From contig JARWKL010000002.1 of the NCBI GenBank assembly GCA_029961685.1, forward strand, positions 23,032,908 through 23,096,907: a stretch of DNA of 64,000 nucleotides, read 5' to 3'. This stretch comes from Aristolochia californica (taxonomy: Eukaryota > Streptophyta > Magnoliopsida > Piperales > Aristolochiaceae). The position numbers and the translations under genes were made by a program. Position 1 is the first letter of the stretch. Each line of letters opens with the position of its first letter. The notes under the pieces are model-generated. The model searched no databases and was not told where the DNA came from. It saw only the letters and a program-made list of their open reading frames with translations. This document shows positions 11,377 through 25,000 of the stretch, one piece after another.

Positions 11377-12730
11377 GTGGTGGATATGCATGCCAGAAAC
11401 ATGTTGAGGATGCAAGTGGACCTAATGATCCAAAAATTTCGAGTAGAAAAAATGAAATTCTCAAGTGGTTGGATTTTTAACAGAGCCAAACAACCCACTT
11501 TTTGCCTTTCCTTAGAAATCACAGATAGTCTTTGGAACTATCTCTCTCAACATTTTTTGGATGTTCAAATTTGTTTTCAGATCCAAACTTGAGTTTTCAC
11601 TCCCCCATTTTTCTCGTAAACAAAAAAAGATATAAGGCATAACAAAATGAAAATTTCAGAGTCCATGAATGCAAAAAAAATTTGAAAATTATTTCACGCA
11701 CTAAAAATGAACTCCAAGGTTTGTTTATCCATATTTGGGAAATTCCACTAGTACAACAACCCCTAATAATAAGCTTGGTGGAATTTTATAGGAAAGCGTC
11801 TTCTAACTGATCCTAACATGCTTTAAGTGTGGTGGATATGCATGCCAGAAACATGTTGAGGATGCAAGTGGACCTAATGATCCAAAAATTTCAAGTAGAA
11901 AAAATGAAATTCTCAAGTGGTTGGATTTTTACCAGAGCCAAACAACCCACTTTTTGCCTTTCCTTAAAAATAACAGATAGTCTTTGGAACTATCTCTCTC
12001 AACATTTTTTGGATGTTCAAATTTGTTTTCAGATCCAAACTTGAGTTTTCACTCCCCCATTTTTCTCGTAAACAAAAAAAGATATAAGGCATAACAAAAT
12101 GAAAATTTCAGAGTCCATGAATGCAAAAAAAATTTGAAAATTATTTCACGCACTAAAAATGAACTCCAAGGTTTTGTTATCCATATTTGGGAAATTCCAC
12201 TAGTACAACAACCCCTAATAATAAGCTTTGTGGAATTTTATAGGAAAGGGAGTTCTAACTGTTTCTAACCTGCTTTAAGTGTGGTGGATATGCATGCCAG
12301 AAACATTACGAGGATGCAAGTGGACCTAATGATCCAAAAATTTCGAGTAGAAAAAATCAAATACTCAAGTGGTTGGATATTTACCAGAGCCAAACAACCC
12401 ACTTTTTGCCTATCCTTAAAAATCACAGATAGTCTTTGGAACTATCTTTCTCAACATTTTTTGGATGTTTAAATTTGTTTTGAGAACCAAACTTGAGTTT
12501 TCACTCCCCCATTTTTCATGTAAACAAAAAAAAGATATAAGGCATAACAAAATGAAAATTTTAGTGTCCATGTGTGCCAAAAAAAATTGAAAATTATTTC
12601 ACGCACTAAAAATGAACTCCAAGTTTTTATTACCCATGTTTGGGAAATTCCGCTAGTACAACCCGTAATAATAAGCTTGGTGCAATTTTATAGGAAAGGG
12701 ACTTCTAACTGTTCCTAACATGCTTTAAGT
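11377..12730. repeat. Local run of near-identical S monomers
   Basis: Units start at 11,377, 11,829 and 12,281, exactly 452 bp apart. The first two share GAAAGCGTCTTC upstream, AAAATGAAATTCTC and GGATTTTTA; all three share GATAGTCTTTGG. An extra CAA in TAGTACAACAACCCC occurs at about 11,753 and about 12,205. This looks like a recent single-monomer tandem duplication. Confidence 0.85.
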
Positions 12731-13633
12731 GTGGTGGATATGCATGCCAGAAACATGTTGAGCATGCAAGTGGACCTAATGATCCAAAAGTTTCAGGGTG
12801 TAGAAAAAATCAAATTTTCAAGTGGTTGGATATTTACCAGAGCCAAACAACCCACTTTTTGCCTATCCTTAAAAATCACAGATACTCTTTGGAACTATTT
12901 CTCTCAGCATTTTTTGGATGTTCAAATTTTTTTCAGATCCAAACCTGAGTTTTCACTCCCCCATTTTTCTCGTAAACAAAAAGAGTTATAAGGCATAACA
13001 AAATGAAAATTTTAGAGCCCATTTATGCAAAAAAAATTTGAAAATTATTTCTCGCACTAAAAACTGAATTCCATGGTTTTGATGTCCATGCTTGGGAAAT
13101 TCCACTAGTAGACCCCTAATAATAAGCTTGGTGGAATTTTATAGGAAAGGGACTTCTAACTGATCTTAACATGCTTTAAGTGTGGTGGATATCCTTGCCA
13201 GAAACATGTTGAGGATGCAAGCGGACCTAATGATCCAAAAATTTCAAAGAGTAGAAAAAAACAAATTCTCAAGTGGTTGGATATTTACAAGAGCCAAACA
13301 ACCCGCTTTTTTGCTATCCATAAAAATCAATGATACTCTTTGGAACAATTTCTCTCAGAATTTTTTGGATGTTCATATTTGTTTTCAGATCCAAACTTGA
13401 GTTTTCACTCCCCCATTTTTCTCGTAAACAAAAAAAGATATGAGGCATAACAAAATGAATATTTTAGAGTCCATGCATGCAAAAAAATTTTGAAAATTAT
13501 TTCACGCTTTAAAAATGAACTCAAAGGTTTTGTTATCCATGTTTGGGAAATTCCACTAGTACAACCCCTAATAATAAGTTTGGTGGAATTTTATAGGAAA
13601 GGGACTTCTAAAATATCCTAACAAGCTTTAGAT
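12731..13633. repeat. S monomers leading into the second A block (2 units)
   Basis: Units start at 12,731 and 13,182. The second resembles the partial monomer at the left window edge and so belongs to the long-range duplication. Apart from point changes, nothing unusual is seen. Confidence 0.85.
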
Positions 13634-13956
13634 GTGGTGGATATGCATGCCAGAAACATGTTGAGGATGCATGTGGAACTAATCATCCAAAAATTTCAAG
13701 GAGTAGAAAAAATCAAATTCTCAAGTGGTTGTATATTTACATGAGCCAAACAACCCACTTTTTGCCAATCCTTAAAAATCGTAGATACTTTTTGGAACTA
13801 TCTCTCAGCATATTTTGGATGTTCAAATTTGTTTTCAGATCCAAACTAGAGTTTTCACTCCCCCATTTTTCTTGTAAACAAGTACAACCCCTAATAATAA
13901 CCTTGGTGGAATTTTATAGGAAAGGGACTTCTAACTGATCCTAACATGCTTTAAGT
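13634..13956. repeat. Shortened S monomer (323 bp), paralogue of 217-541
   Basis: The join reads CTTGTAAACAAGTACAACCC near 13,876-13,882 and removes the same segment of about 127 bp as in the 217 unit. It also shares GTATATTTACATGAGCC and CAGCATATTTTGGATG with that unit. Confidence 0.92.
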
Positions 13957-14857
13957 GTGGTGGATATGCATGCCAGAAACATGTTGAGGATGAAAGTGGA
14001 CCTAATGATCCAAAAATTTCAAGGAGTAGAAAAAATCAAATTCTCAAGTGGTTGGATATTTACCAGAGCCAAACAACCCACTTTTTGCCTATCCTTAAAA
14101 ATCACAGATACTCTTTGGAACTATCTCTCTCAGCATTTTTTGGATGTTCAAATTTTTTTTCGGATCCAAACTTGAGTTTTCACTCCCCCATTTTTCTCGT
14201 AAACAAAAAAACATATTAGGCATAACAAAATGATAATTTTAGAGTTCATGCATGCAAAAAAAATTTTAAAATTATTTCACGCAGTAAAAATGAACTCCAA
14301 GGTTTTGTTATCCATGTTTGGGAAATTCCACTAGTACAACCCCTAATAATAAGCTTGGTGGAATTTTATAGGAAAGGGACTTCAAACAGATCCTAACATG
14401 CTTTAAGTGTGGTGGATATGCATGCAGAAACATGTTGAGGATGCAAGAGGACCTAATGAGCCAAAAATTTCAAGGAGTAGAAAAAATCACATTCTCAAGT
14501 GTTTGGATATTTACCAAAACCCAACAACCCACTATTTGCCTATCCTTAAAATTCACAGATACCCTTTGGAACTATCACTCTCACCATTTTGTGGATGTTC
14601 AAATTTGTTTTCAGATCCAAACTTGAGTTTTCACTCCCCCATTTTCTCGTGAACAAGAAAAGATATAAGGCATAACAAAATGAAAATTTTAGAGTCCATG
14701 TATGCAAAAAAAATTTGAAAATTATTTCACGCACTAAAAATGAACTCCAAGGTTTTGTTATCCATGTTTTGGAAATTCCACTAGTACAACCCCTAATAAT
14801 AAGCTTGGTGGAATTTTATAGGGAGGGACTTCTAACTGATCCTGACAAGCTTTAAGT

Positions 14858-15301
14858 GTGGTGGATATCCATACCAGAAACATGTTGAGGATGCAAGTGG
14901 ACCTAATGATCCAAACTTTTCAAGGAGTAGAAAAAATCAAATTCTCTAGTGGTTGGATATTTACCAGAGCCAAACAACCCACTTTTTGCCTATCCTTAAA
15001 AATCGCAGATACTCTTTGGAACTCAGCATTTTTTGGATGTTCAAATTTGTTTTCAGATCCAAACTTGAGTTTTCACTCCCCCATTTTTCTTGTAAACAAA
15101 AAAAGATATAAGGCATTACAAAATGAAAATTTTAGAGTCCGTGAATGCAAAAAAAAATTGAAAATTATTTTACGCACTAAAAATGAACTCCAAGGTTTTG
15201 TTATCCAGGTTTGGGAAATTCCACTAGCACAACCCCTAGTAATAAGCTTGGTGGAATTTTATAGGGAAGGGACTTCTAACTGATCCAAACATGCTTTAAG
15301 T
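14858..15301. repeat. S monomer with 8-bp deletion
   Basis: GGAACTATCTCTCTCAGC is reduced to GGAACTCAGC near 15,020. Its paralogue at 1,444 is intact, so the deletion followed the block duplication. Confidence 0.85.
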
Positions 15302-18300
15302 GTGGTGGATATGCATGCCAGAAACATGTTGAGGATGAAAGTGGACCTAATGATCCAAAATTTTCAAGGAGTTGAAAAAATCAAATTCTCAAGTGGTTGG
15401 ATATTTACCAGAGCCAAACAACCCACTTTTTGCCTATCCTTAAAAATCACAGATACTCTTTGGAACTATCTCTCTCAACATTTTTTGGATGTTCAAATTT
15501 ATTTTCAGATCCAAACTTGAGTTTTCACTCCCCAATTTTTCTAGTAAACAAAAAAAGATATCAGTCAAAACAAAAAGAAAATTTTAGAGTCCATGTAGGG
15601 AAAAAAAATTTGAAAATTATTTCACGCACTAAAAAATGAACTCAAAGGTTTTGTTCTCCACGTTTGGGAAATTCCACTAGTACAACTTCTAATAATAAGC
15701 TTGGTCGAATTTTATAGGAAAGGGACATCTAACTCATCCTAACATGCTTTAAGTGTGGTGGATATGCATCCCAGAAACATGTTGAGGATGAAAGTGGACC
15801 AAGATCCAAAAATTTCGAGTAGAAAAAATCAAATTCTCAAGTGGTTGGATATTTACCAGAGCCAAACAACCCACATTTTGCCTATCCTTAAAAATCACAG
15901 GTACTCATTGGAACTATCTCACTCAGCATTTTTTGGATGTTCAAATTTGTTTTCAGATCCAAACTCTAGTTTTCACTCCCCCATATTTCTCGTAAACAAA
16001 AAAAGATATAAGGCATAAAAAAATGAAAATTTTAGAGTCCATGTATGCCAAAAAAATTTGAAAATTATTTCATGCACTAAAAATGAACTCCAAGGTTTTG
16101 TTATCCATGTTTGGGAAATTCCACTAGTACAATCCCTAATATAAAGCTTGGTGGAATTTTATAGGAAAGGAATTCTAACTGAGCCTAACATGCTTTAAGT
16201 GTGGTGGATATGCATGCCAGAAACATGTTGAGGATGAAAGAGGACCTAATGATCCAAAAATTTCGAGTAGAAAAAATCAAATTCTCAAGTGGTTGGATAT
16301 TTACCAGAGCCAAACAACCCACTTTTTGCCTATCCTCAAAAATCACAGATACTCATTGGAACTATCTCTCTCAGCATTTTTTTGATGTTCAAATTTGTTT
16401 TCGGATCCAAACTCTAGTTTTCACTCCCCATTTTTCTCGTAAACAAAAAAACATATAAGGCATAAAAAAATGAAAATATTAGAGTCCATGTATGTCAAAA
16501 AAATTTGAAAATTATTTCACGCACTAAAAATGAACTCCAAGGTTTTGTTATCCACTTTTGGGAAATTCCACAAGTACAACCCCTAATAATAAGCTTGGTG
16601 TAATTTTATAGGAAAGGGACTTCTAACTGATCCTAACATGGTTTAAGTATGGTGCATATGCATGCCAGAAACATGTTGAGGATGCAAGTGGACCTAATGA
16701 TCAGAAAATTTCCAGGAGAAGAAAAAAATCAAATTCTCAACTGGTTGGATATTTACTAGAGCAAAACAACCTACTTTTTGCCTATCCATAAAAATCACAG
16801 ATACTTTTTGGATCTATCTCTCTCAACATTTTTTGGATGTTCAAATTTGTTTTCTGATCCAAACTTGGAGTTTTCACTCCCCCATTTTTCTCGTAAACAA
16901 AAAAAGATATATGGCATAACGAAATGAAAATTATAGAGTCCATGTTTGCCAAAAAAATTTGAAAATTATTTCATGCACTAAAAATGAACTTCAAGGTTTT
17001 GTTAACAATGTTTGGGAAATTCCACTAGTACAACCCCTAATAATAAGTTCCGTGCAATTTTATAGGAAAGGGACTTCTAACTGATCCTAACATGCTTTAA
17101 CTGTGGTGGATATGCATGCCAGAAACATGTTGAGGATGCAAGTGGACCTAATCATCCAAAAATTTCATGGAGTAGAAAAAATCAAATTCTCAAGTGGTTG
17201 GATATTTACCAGAGCAAAACAACCCACTCTTTGCCTATCCTTAAAAATCACAGATACTCTTTGGAACTATCTCTCTCAGCCTTTTTTGGAAGTTCAAATT
17301 TGTTTTCAGATCCAAACTTGAGTTTTCACTCTCCCATTGTTTTCGTAAGTAAAAAAGATATAAGGCATAACAAAATGAAAATTTTAGAGTTCATATCTGC
17401 TAAAAAAATTTGAAAATTATTTCACGCACTAAAAACTGAACTCCAAGGTTTTGATATCCATGTTTGGGAATTTCCACTAGTACAACCCCTAATAATAAGC
17501 TTGGTGGAATTTTATAGGAAAGGGACTTCTAACTGATCTTAACATGCTTTAACTTTGGTGGATATGCATGCCAGAAACATGTTGAGGATGCAAGTGGACC
17601 TAATGATCCAAAATTTTCAAGGAATAGAAAAAATCAAATTCTCAAGTGGTTGGATAATTACCAGAGCCAAACAACCCACTTTTTGCCTATCCTTAAAAAT
17701 CACAGATACTCTTTGGAACAATTTCTCTCAGCATTTTTTGGACGTTCATATTTATTTTCAGATCCATACTTGAGTTTTCAGTCTCCCATTTTTCTGGTAA
17801 ACAAAAAAAGATATAAGGCATAACAAAATGAAAATTTTATAGTCCATGTCTGCACAAAAAATTTGAAAATTATTTGATGCACTAAAAATAAACTCCAAGG
17901 TTCTGTTATCCATGTTTGGGAAATTCCACTAGTACAACCCCTAATAATAAGTTTGGTGCAATTTTATAGGAATGGGACTTCTAACTTATCCTAACATGCT
18001 TTAAGTATGGTGGATATGCATGCCAGAAACATGTTGCAGATGCAAGTGCACCTAATGATCCAAAATTTTCAAGGGGTAGAAAAAATCAAGTACTCAAGTG
18101 GTTGGATATTTACCAGAGCCAAACAACCCACTTTTTGCCTATCCTTAAAAATCAGAGATACTCTTTGGAACTATCTCTCTCAGCATTTTTTGGATGTTCA
18201 AATTTGTTTTCAGATCCAAACTTGAGTTTTCACTCCCCAATTTTTCCAGTAAACAAAAAAAGATATAAGGTATAACAAAATGAAAATTTTAGAGTCCATG

Positions 18301-19805
18301 TATGCAAAAAAAATTCGAAAAATATTTCACGCACTAAAAATGAACTCCAAGGTTTTGTTATCCATTTTTGGGAAATTCCACTAGTACAACCCCTAATAAT
18401 GAGTTTGGTGGAATTTTATAGGAAAAAGGACTTCTAAGTTATCCTAGCATGCTTTAAGTGTGGTGGATATGCAAGCCAGAAACTTGTTGAGGATGCAAGT
18501 GGACCTAATCATCCAAAAATTTCGAGTAGAAAAAATCAAATTCTCAAGTAGTTGGATATTTACCAGAGCCAAACAACCCACTTTTTACATATCCTTAAAA
18601 ATCATAGATAATTTTTGCAACTATATCTCTCAGCATTTTCTGGATGTTCAAATTTTTTTTCAGATCCAAACTTGTGCTTTCACTCCCCCATTTTTTTCTT
18701 AAACAAAAAAAGATATAAGGCATAACAAAATGAAAATTTTAGAGTGCATGTATGCAAAAAAAATTTGAAAATTATTGCGCACTAAAAATGAACTCCAAGG
18801 TTTTGTTATCCATGTTTGGGAAATTCTAATAGTACAACCCCTAATAATGAGGTTGGTGGAATTTTATAGGAAAAGGACTTCTAATTGATCCTAACATGCT
18901 TTAACTGTGGTGGATATGCAAGCCAGAAACATGTTGAGGATGCAAGTGGACCTAATGATCCAAAAATTTCAAGGAGTAGAAAAAATCAAATTCTCAAGTG
19001 GTTGGAAAATTGCCAGAGCAAAAAAACTCACTTTTTGCCTATCCTTAAAAATCACAGATACTTTTTGGAAATATCTCTCTCAGCATTTTTTGGATGTTCA
19101 AATTTGTTTTCAGATCCAAACTTGAGTTTTCACTCCCCCATTTTTCTCGTAGACAAAAAAAGATATAAGGCATACCATAATGGAATTTTTAGTGTCCATG
19201 TATGCAAAAAAAATTTGAAAATTATTTCACACACTAAAAATGAACTTCAAGGTTTAGTTATCCATGTTTGGGAAATTCACTAGTACAACCCCTAATAATA
19301 AGCTTGGTGGATTTTTTTAGGAAAGGGACTTCTAACTGATCCTAACATGCTTTAAGTGTGGTGGATATGCATGCTTGAAACATGTTGAGGATGCAAGTGG
19401 ACCTAATGATCCAAAATTTTCAAGGAGTAGAAAAAATCAAATTCTCAAGGGGATGGAAATTTACCAGAGCCAAACAACCCTCATTTTGCATATCCTTAAA
19501 AATCACAGATGCTTTTTGGAACTATCTCTCTCAGCATTTTTTGGATGTTCAAATTTGTTTTCAGATTCAAAATTGAGTTTTCACTCCCCCATTTTTCTCG
19601 TAAACAAAACACGATATATGGCATAACAAAATGAAAATTTTAGAGTCCATGTATGCAAAAAATATTTAAAATCATTTCACACAGTTTAAATGAACTCCAA
19701 GGTTTTGTTAACCATGTTTGGGAAATTCCACTAGTACAACCCCTAATAATGAGTTTGGTGAAATTTTATAAAAGGACTTCTAACTTATCCTAACATGCTT
19801 TAAGT

Positions 19806-22063
19806 GTGGTGGATATGCATGCCAGAAACATGTTGAGGATGCAAGTGGACCTAATGATCCAAAAATTTCAAGGAGTAGAAAATATCAAACTCTCAAGTGG
19901 TTGGATATTTACCAGAGCCAAACAACCCACTTTTTGCCTATCCTTAAAAATCACAGATACTCTTTGGAACTATCTCTCTCAGCATTTTTTGGATGTTCAA
20001 ATTTTTTTTCAGATCCAAACTTGTGTTTTCACTCCCCCAATTTTCTCGTAAACAAAAAAAGATATAAGGCATAACAAAATGAAAATTTTAGAGTCCATGT
20101 ATTCAAAAAATATTTGAAAATTATTTCACGCACTAAAAATGAACTCGAAGGTTTTGTTATCCATGTTTGGGAAATTGCACTAGTACAACCCCAAATAATG
20201 AGTTTGGTGCAATTTTATAGGAAAAGGATTTCTAACTGATCCTAACATGCTTTAAGTGTGGTGGACATGCATGGCAGAAACAATGTGAGGATGCAATTGG
20301 ACCTAATGATCGAAAAATTTCAAGGAGTAGAAAAAATCAAATTCGCACGTGGTTGGATATTTATCAGAGCCAAAAAACCCACTTTTTGCCTATCCTTAAA
20401 AATCACAGATACTCTTTGGAACTATCTCTCTCAGCAGTTTTTGGATGTTCATATTTGTTTTCAGTTCCAAACTTGAGTTTTCGCTCCCCCATTTTTCTCG
20501 TAAACAAAAACAGATATAAGGCATCACAAATTGAAAATTTTAGAGTCCATGAATGCAAAAAAAATATGAAAATTATTTCATGCAGTAAAAATGAAGTCCA
20601 AGGTTTTGTTAACCATGTTTGGGAAATTCCACTAGTACAACCCTTAATAATAAGCTTGGTGGAATTTTTTAGGAAAGGGACTTGTAACAGATCCTAACAT
20701 GCTTTAAGTGTGGTGGATATGCATGTTAGAAACATGTTGAGGATGCAAGTGGACCTAATGATCCAAAATTTTCAAGGAGTAGATAAAATCAAATTCTCAA
20801 GTGGATGGATATTTACCAGAGCCAAACAACCCTCATTTTTCTTATCCTTAAAAATCACAGATGCTTTTTGGAACTATCTCTCTCAGCATTTTTTGGATTT
20901 TCAAATTTGTTTTCTGATCCAAAATTAAGTTTTCACTCCCCCATTTTTCTCGTAAACAAAAAACAATATATGGCATAACAAAATGAAAATTTTAGAGTCC
21001 ATGTATGCAAAAAAAATTTAAAAATTACTTCACGCAGTTAAAATGAACTCCAAGGTTTTGTTAACCATGCTTGGGAAATTCCACTAGTACAACCCCTTAT
21101 AATAAGCTTGGTGGAATTTTATAGGAAAGGGACTTCTAACTGATCCTAACATGCTTTAAGTGTGGTGGATATGCATGCCAGAAACATGTTGAGGATGCAA
21201 GTGGACCTAATGATCCAAAAATTTCAAGGAGAAGAAAAAATCAAATTCTCAAGTGGTTGGATATTTACCAGAGCCAAACAACCCACTTTTCACCTATCCT
21301 TAAAAATCACAGATACTCTTTGGAACTATCTCTCTCTACATTTTTTGGAAGTTCAAATTTGTTTTCAGATGCAAACTTGAGTTTTCACTCCCCCATTTTT
21401 CTCGTAAACAAAAAAAGATATAAGGCATAATAAAATGAAAATTTTAGTGTCCATGTATTCAAAAAAAATTTGAAAATTATTTCACGCGCTAAAACGAACT
21501 CCAATGTTTTGTTATTCATGTTTGAAAATTCCACGAGTACAACCCGTAATAATGAGTTTGGTGGAATTTTATAGAAAAGGACTTCTAACGGATCCTAACA
21601 TGCTTTAAGTGTGGTGGATATGCATGGCAGAAACATGTTGAGGATGCAAGTGGACCTAATGATCCAAAAGTTTCAAAGGAGTAGAAAAAATAGAATTCGC
21701 AAGTGGTTGGATATTTACCAGAGCCAAACAACTCACTTTTTGCCTATCCTTAAAAATCACAGATACTTTTTGGAACTATCTCTCTCAGCATTTTTTGGAT
21801 GTTCAAATTTGTTTTCAGATCCAAACTTGAGTTTTTACTCCCCCATTTTTCTCGTAAACAAAAACAGACATAAGGCATCACAAAATGAAAATTTTAGGGT
21901 CCATGAATGCAAAAAAAAAATGAAAATTATTTCACGCAGTAAAAATGAAGTCCAAGGTTTTGTTAACAATGTTTGGGAAATTCCACTAGTACAACCCCTA
22001 ATAATAAGCTTGGTGGAATTTTTTAGGAAAGGGACTTCTAACTGATCCTAACATGCTTTAAGT
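19806..22063. repeat. S monomers (5 units)
   Basis: Units start at 19,806, 20,258, 20,710, 21,162 and 21,611. The 20,258 and 21,611 tails share AAAACAGA, GGCATCACAAA and GTCCATGAATGC with the tail of the 27,944 unit. The front of 21,611 (GCATGGCAG, CGCAAGTGG) recurs at 31,562. These are dispersed paralogues rather than a regular higher-order repeat. Confidence 0.8.
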
Positions 22064-25000
22064 GTGGTGGATATGCAAGCTAGAAGCATGTTGAGGATGC
22101 AAGTGGACCTAATGATCCAAAAATTTCAAGGAGTAGAAAAAAGTAAAATTCTCAAGTGGTTGGATATTTACCAGAGCCAAACAACCCACATTTTGCTTAT
22201 CCTTAAAAATCACAGATGCTTTTTGGAACTATCTCTCTCAGCATTTCTTGGATGTTAAAATTTGTTTTCAGATCCAAACTAGGAGTTTTCACTCCCCCAT
22301 TTTTCTCGTAAACAAAAAAAGATATAAGGCAAAATAAAATTTAAATTTTAGAGTCCATGTATGCAAAAAAAACTTGAAAATTATTACACGCACTAAAAAT
22401 GAACTCCAAGGTGTTGTTAACCATGTTTGGGAAATTCCACAAGTACAACCCCTAATAATAAGCTTGGTGCAATTTTATAGGAAAGGGACTTCTAACTGAT
22501 CCTGACATGCTTTAAGTGTGGTGGATATGCATGCCAGAAACATGTTGAGGATGCAAGTGGAGCTAATGATCCAAAAATTTCAAGGAGTAGAAAAAATCAA
22601 ATTCTCAAGGGGTTGGATATTTACCAGAGCCAAACAACCCACTTTTTGCCTATCCTGAGAAATCACATATACTCTTTGGAACTATCTCCCTCAGCATCTT
22701 TTGCATGTTGAAATTTGTTATCAGATCCAAACATGAGTTTTCACTCCCCCATTTTTTTTGTACACAAAAAAAGAGATAAGGCATAACAAAATGAAAATTT
22801 TAGAGTCCATGTATGCAAAAAAAAATTGAAAAATATTTCACACACTAAAAATGGACTCCAAGGTTTTTTTATCCATTTTTGGGAAATTCCACTTGTACAA
22901 ACCCTAATAATGAGTTTGGTGGAATTTTATAGGTAAAGGACTTCTAACTGATCCTAACTTGCTTTTAAGTGTGGTGGATATGCATGCCTGAAACATGTTG
23001 AGGATGCAAGTGGACATAATGATCCAAAAATTTCAAGGGGTAGAAAAAATAAAATTCTCAAGTGGTTGGATATTTACCAGATCCAAACAACTCACTTTTT
23101 GCCTATCCTTAAAAATCACAGATACTTTTTGGAACTATCTCTGTCAGCATTTTTTGGATGTTTAAATTTTTTTTCAGATTCAAACTTGAGTTTTCACTCC
23201 CCCATTTCTCTCGTAAACAAAAAAAGATATAAGGCATAACAAAATGGAAATTTAAGAGTCCATGTATGCAAAAAAAATTTGAAAATTATTTCACACACTA
23301 AAAATGAACTCTAAGGTTTTGTTATCCAAGTTTGGGAAATTCACTAGTACAACCCCTAATAATAAGCCTTGTGGAATTTTTTAGGAAAGGGACTTCTAAC
23401 TGATCCTAACATACTTTTAAGTGTGGTGGATATGCATGCCAGAAACATGTTGAGGATGCAAGTGGATCTAATGATCCAAAAATTTCAAGGAGTAGAAAAA
23501 AGTAATATTCTCAAGTGGATGGATATTTACCAGAGCCAAACAACCCACATTTTGCTTATCCTTAAAAATCACAGATGCTTTTTGGAACTATCTCTCACAG
23601 CATTTTTTGGATGTTCAAATTTGTTTTCAAATCCAAACTTGGAGTTTTCACTCCCCCATTTTTCTCGTAAACAAAAAAAGATAAAAGGCATAACAAAATA
23701 AAAATTTAAGAGTCCATGTATGCAAAAAAAATTTGAAAATTATTTCACACAGTAAAAATGAACTTCAAGGTTTTGTTAACCATGTTTGGGAAATTCCACA
23801 AGTACAACCCCTAATAATAAGCTTGGCGCAATTTTATTGGAAAGGGACTTCTAACTGATCCTAACATGCTTAAAGTGTGGTGGATATGCATGCCAGAAAC
23901 GTGTTGAGGATGCAAGTGGACCTAATGATCCAAAAATTTCAAGGAGTAGAAAAAATAAAATTCTCAAGTGGTTGGATATTTACCAGACCCAAAGAACCCA
24001 CTTTTTGCCTATCCTCAGAAATCATAGATACTCTTTGGAATTATCTCTCTCAGTATTTTTTGCATGTTCAAATTTGTTTTCTGATCCAAACTTGAGTTTT
24101 CACTCCCCCATTTTTCTCGTAAACAAAAAAAGAGATAAGGTATAACAAAATGAAAATTTTAGAGTCCATGTATGCAAAAATAATTTGAAAAATATTTCAC
24201 CCACTAAAAATGGACTTCAAGGTTTGGTTATCCATTTTTTGCGAAATTCCACTAGTACAATCCCTAATAATGAGTTTGGTGGAATTTTATAGGAAAAGGA
24301 CTTGTAACTGATCCTAACATGCTTTAAGTGTGGTGGATATGCATGCCAGAAACATGTTGAGGATGCAAGTGGACCAAATGATCCAAAAATTTCAAGGAGT
24401 TGAAAAAATCAAATTCTCAAGTGGTTGGATATTTACCAGAGCCAAACAACTCACTGTTTGCCTATCCTTAAAAATCACAGATACTTTTTGGAACTATCTC
24501 TCTCAGCATTTTTTGGAAGTTCAAATTTGTTTTCAGATCCAAACATGAGTTTTCACTCCCCCATTTTTCTCGTCAACAAAAAAAGATATAAGGCATAACA
24601 AAATAGAAATTTTAAAGTCCATGTATGCAAAAAGAATTTGAAAATCATTTCACACACGAAAAATGAACTCCAAGGTTTTGTTATCCATGTTTGGGAAATT
24701 CACTAGTACAACCCCTAATAATAAGCCTTGTGGAATTTTTTAGGAAAGGGACTTCTAACTGATCCTAACATGCTTTAAGTGTGGTGGATATGCATGCCAG
24801 AAACATGTTGAGGATGTAAGTGGACCTAATGATCCAAAAATTTCATGGAGTAGAAAAAAGTAAAATTCTCAAGTGGATGGATTTTACCAGAGCCAAACAA
24901 CCCACATTTTGCTTATCCTTAAAAATCACAGATGCTTTTTAGAACTATCTCTCTCAACATTTTTTGGATGTTCAAATTTGTTTTCAGATCCAAACTTGGA

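Larger units (their letters stand above)
13634..19805. repeat. Blocks A, B and C in uninterrupted order (14 units)
   Basis: Units start at 13,634, 13,957, 14,409, 14,858, 15,302, 15,755, 16,201, 16,649, 17,103, 17,555, 18,007, 18,460, 18,907 and 19,358. Here A (four units), B (six units) and C (four units) follow each other without the breaks seen in the first copy. I take this as closer to the ancestral order. That direction is inference; the shared variants are seen directly. Confidence 0.82.
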
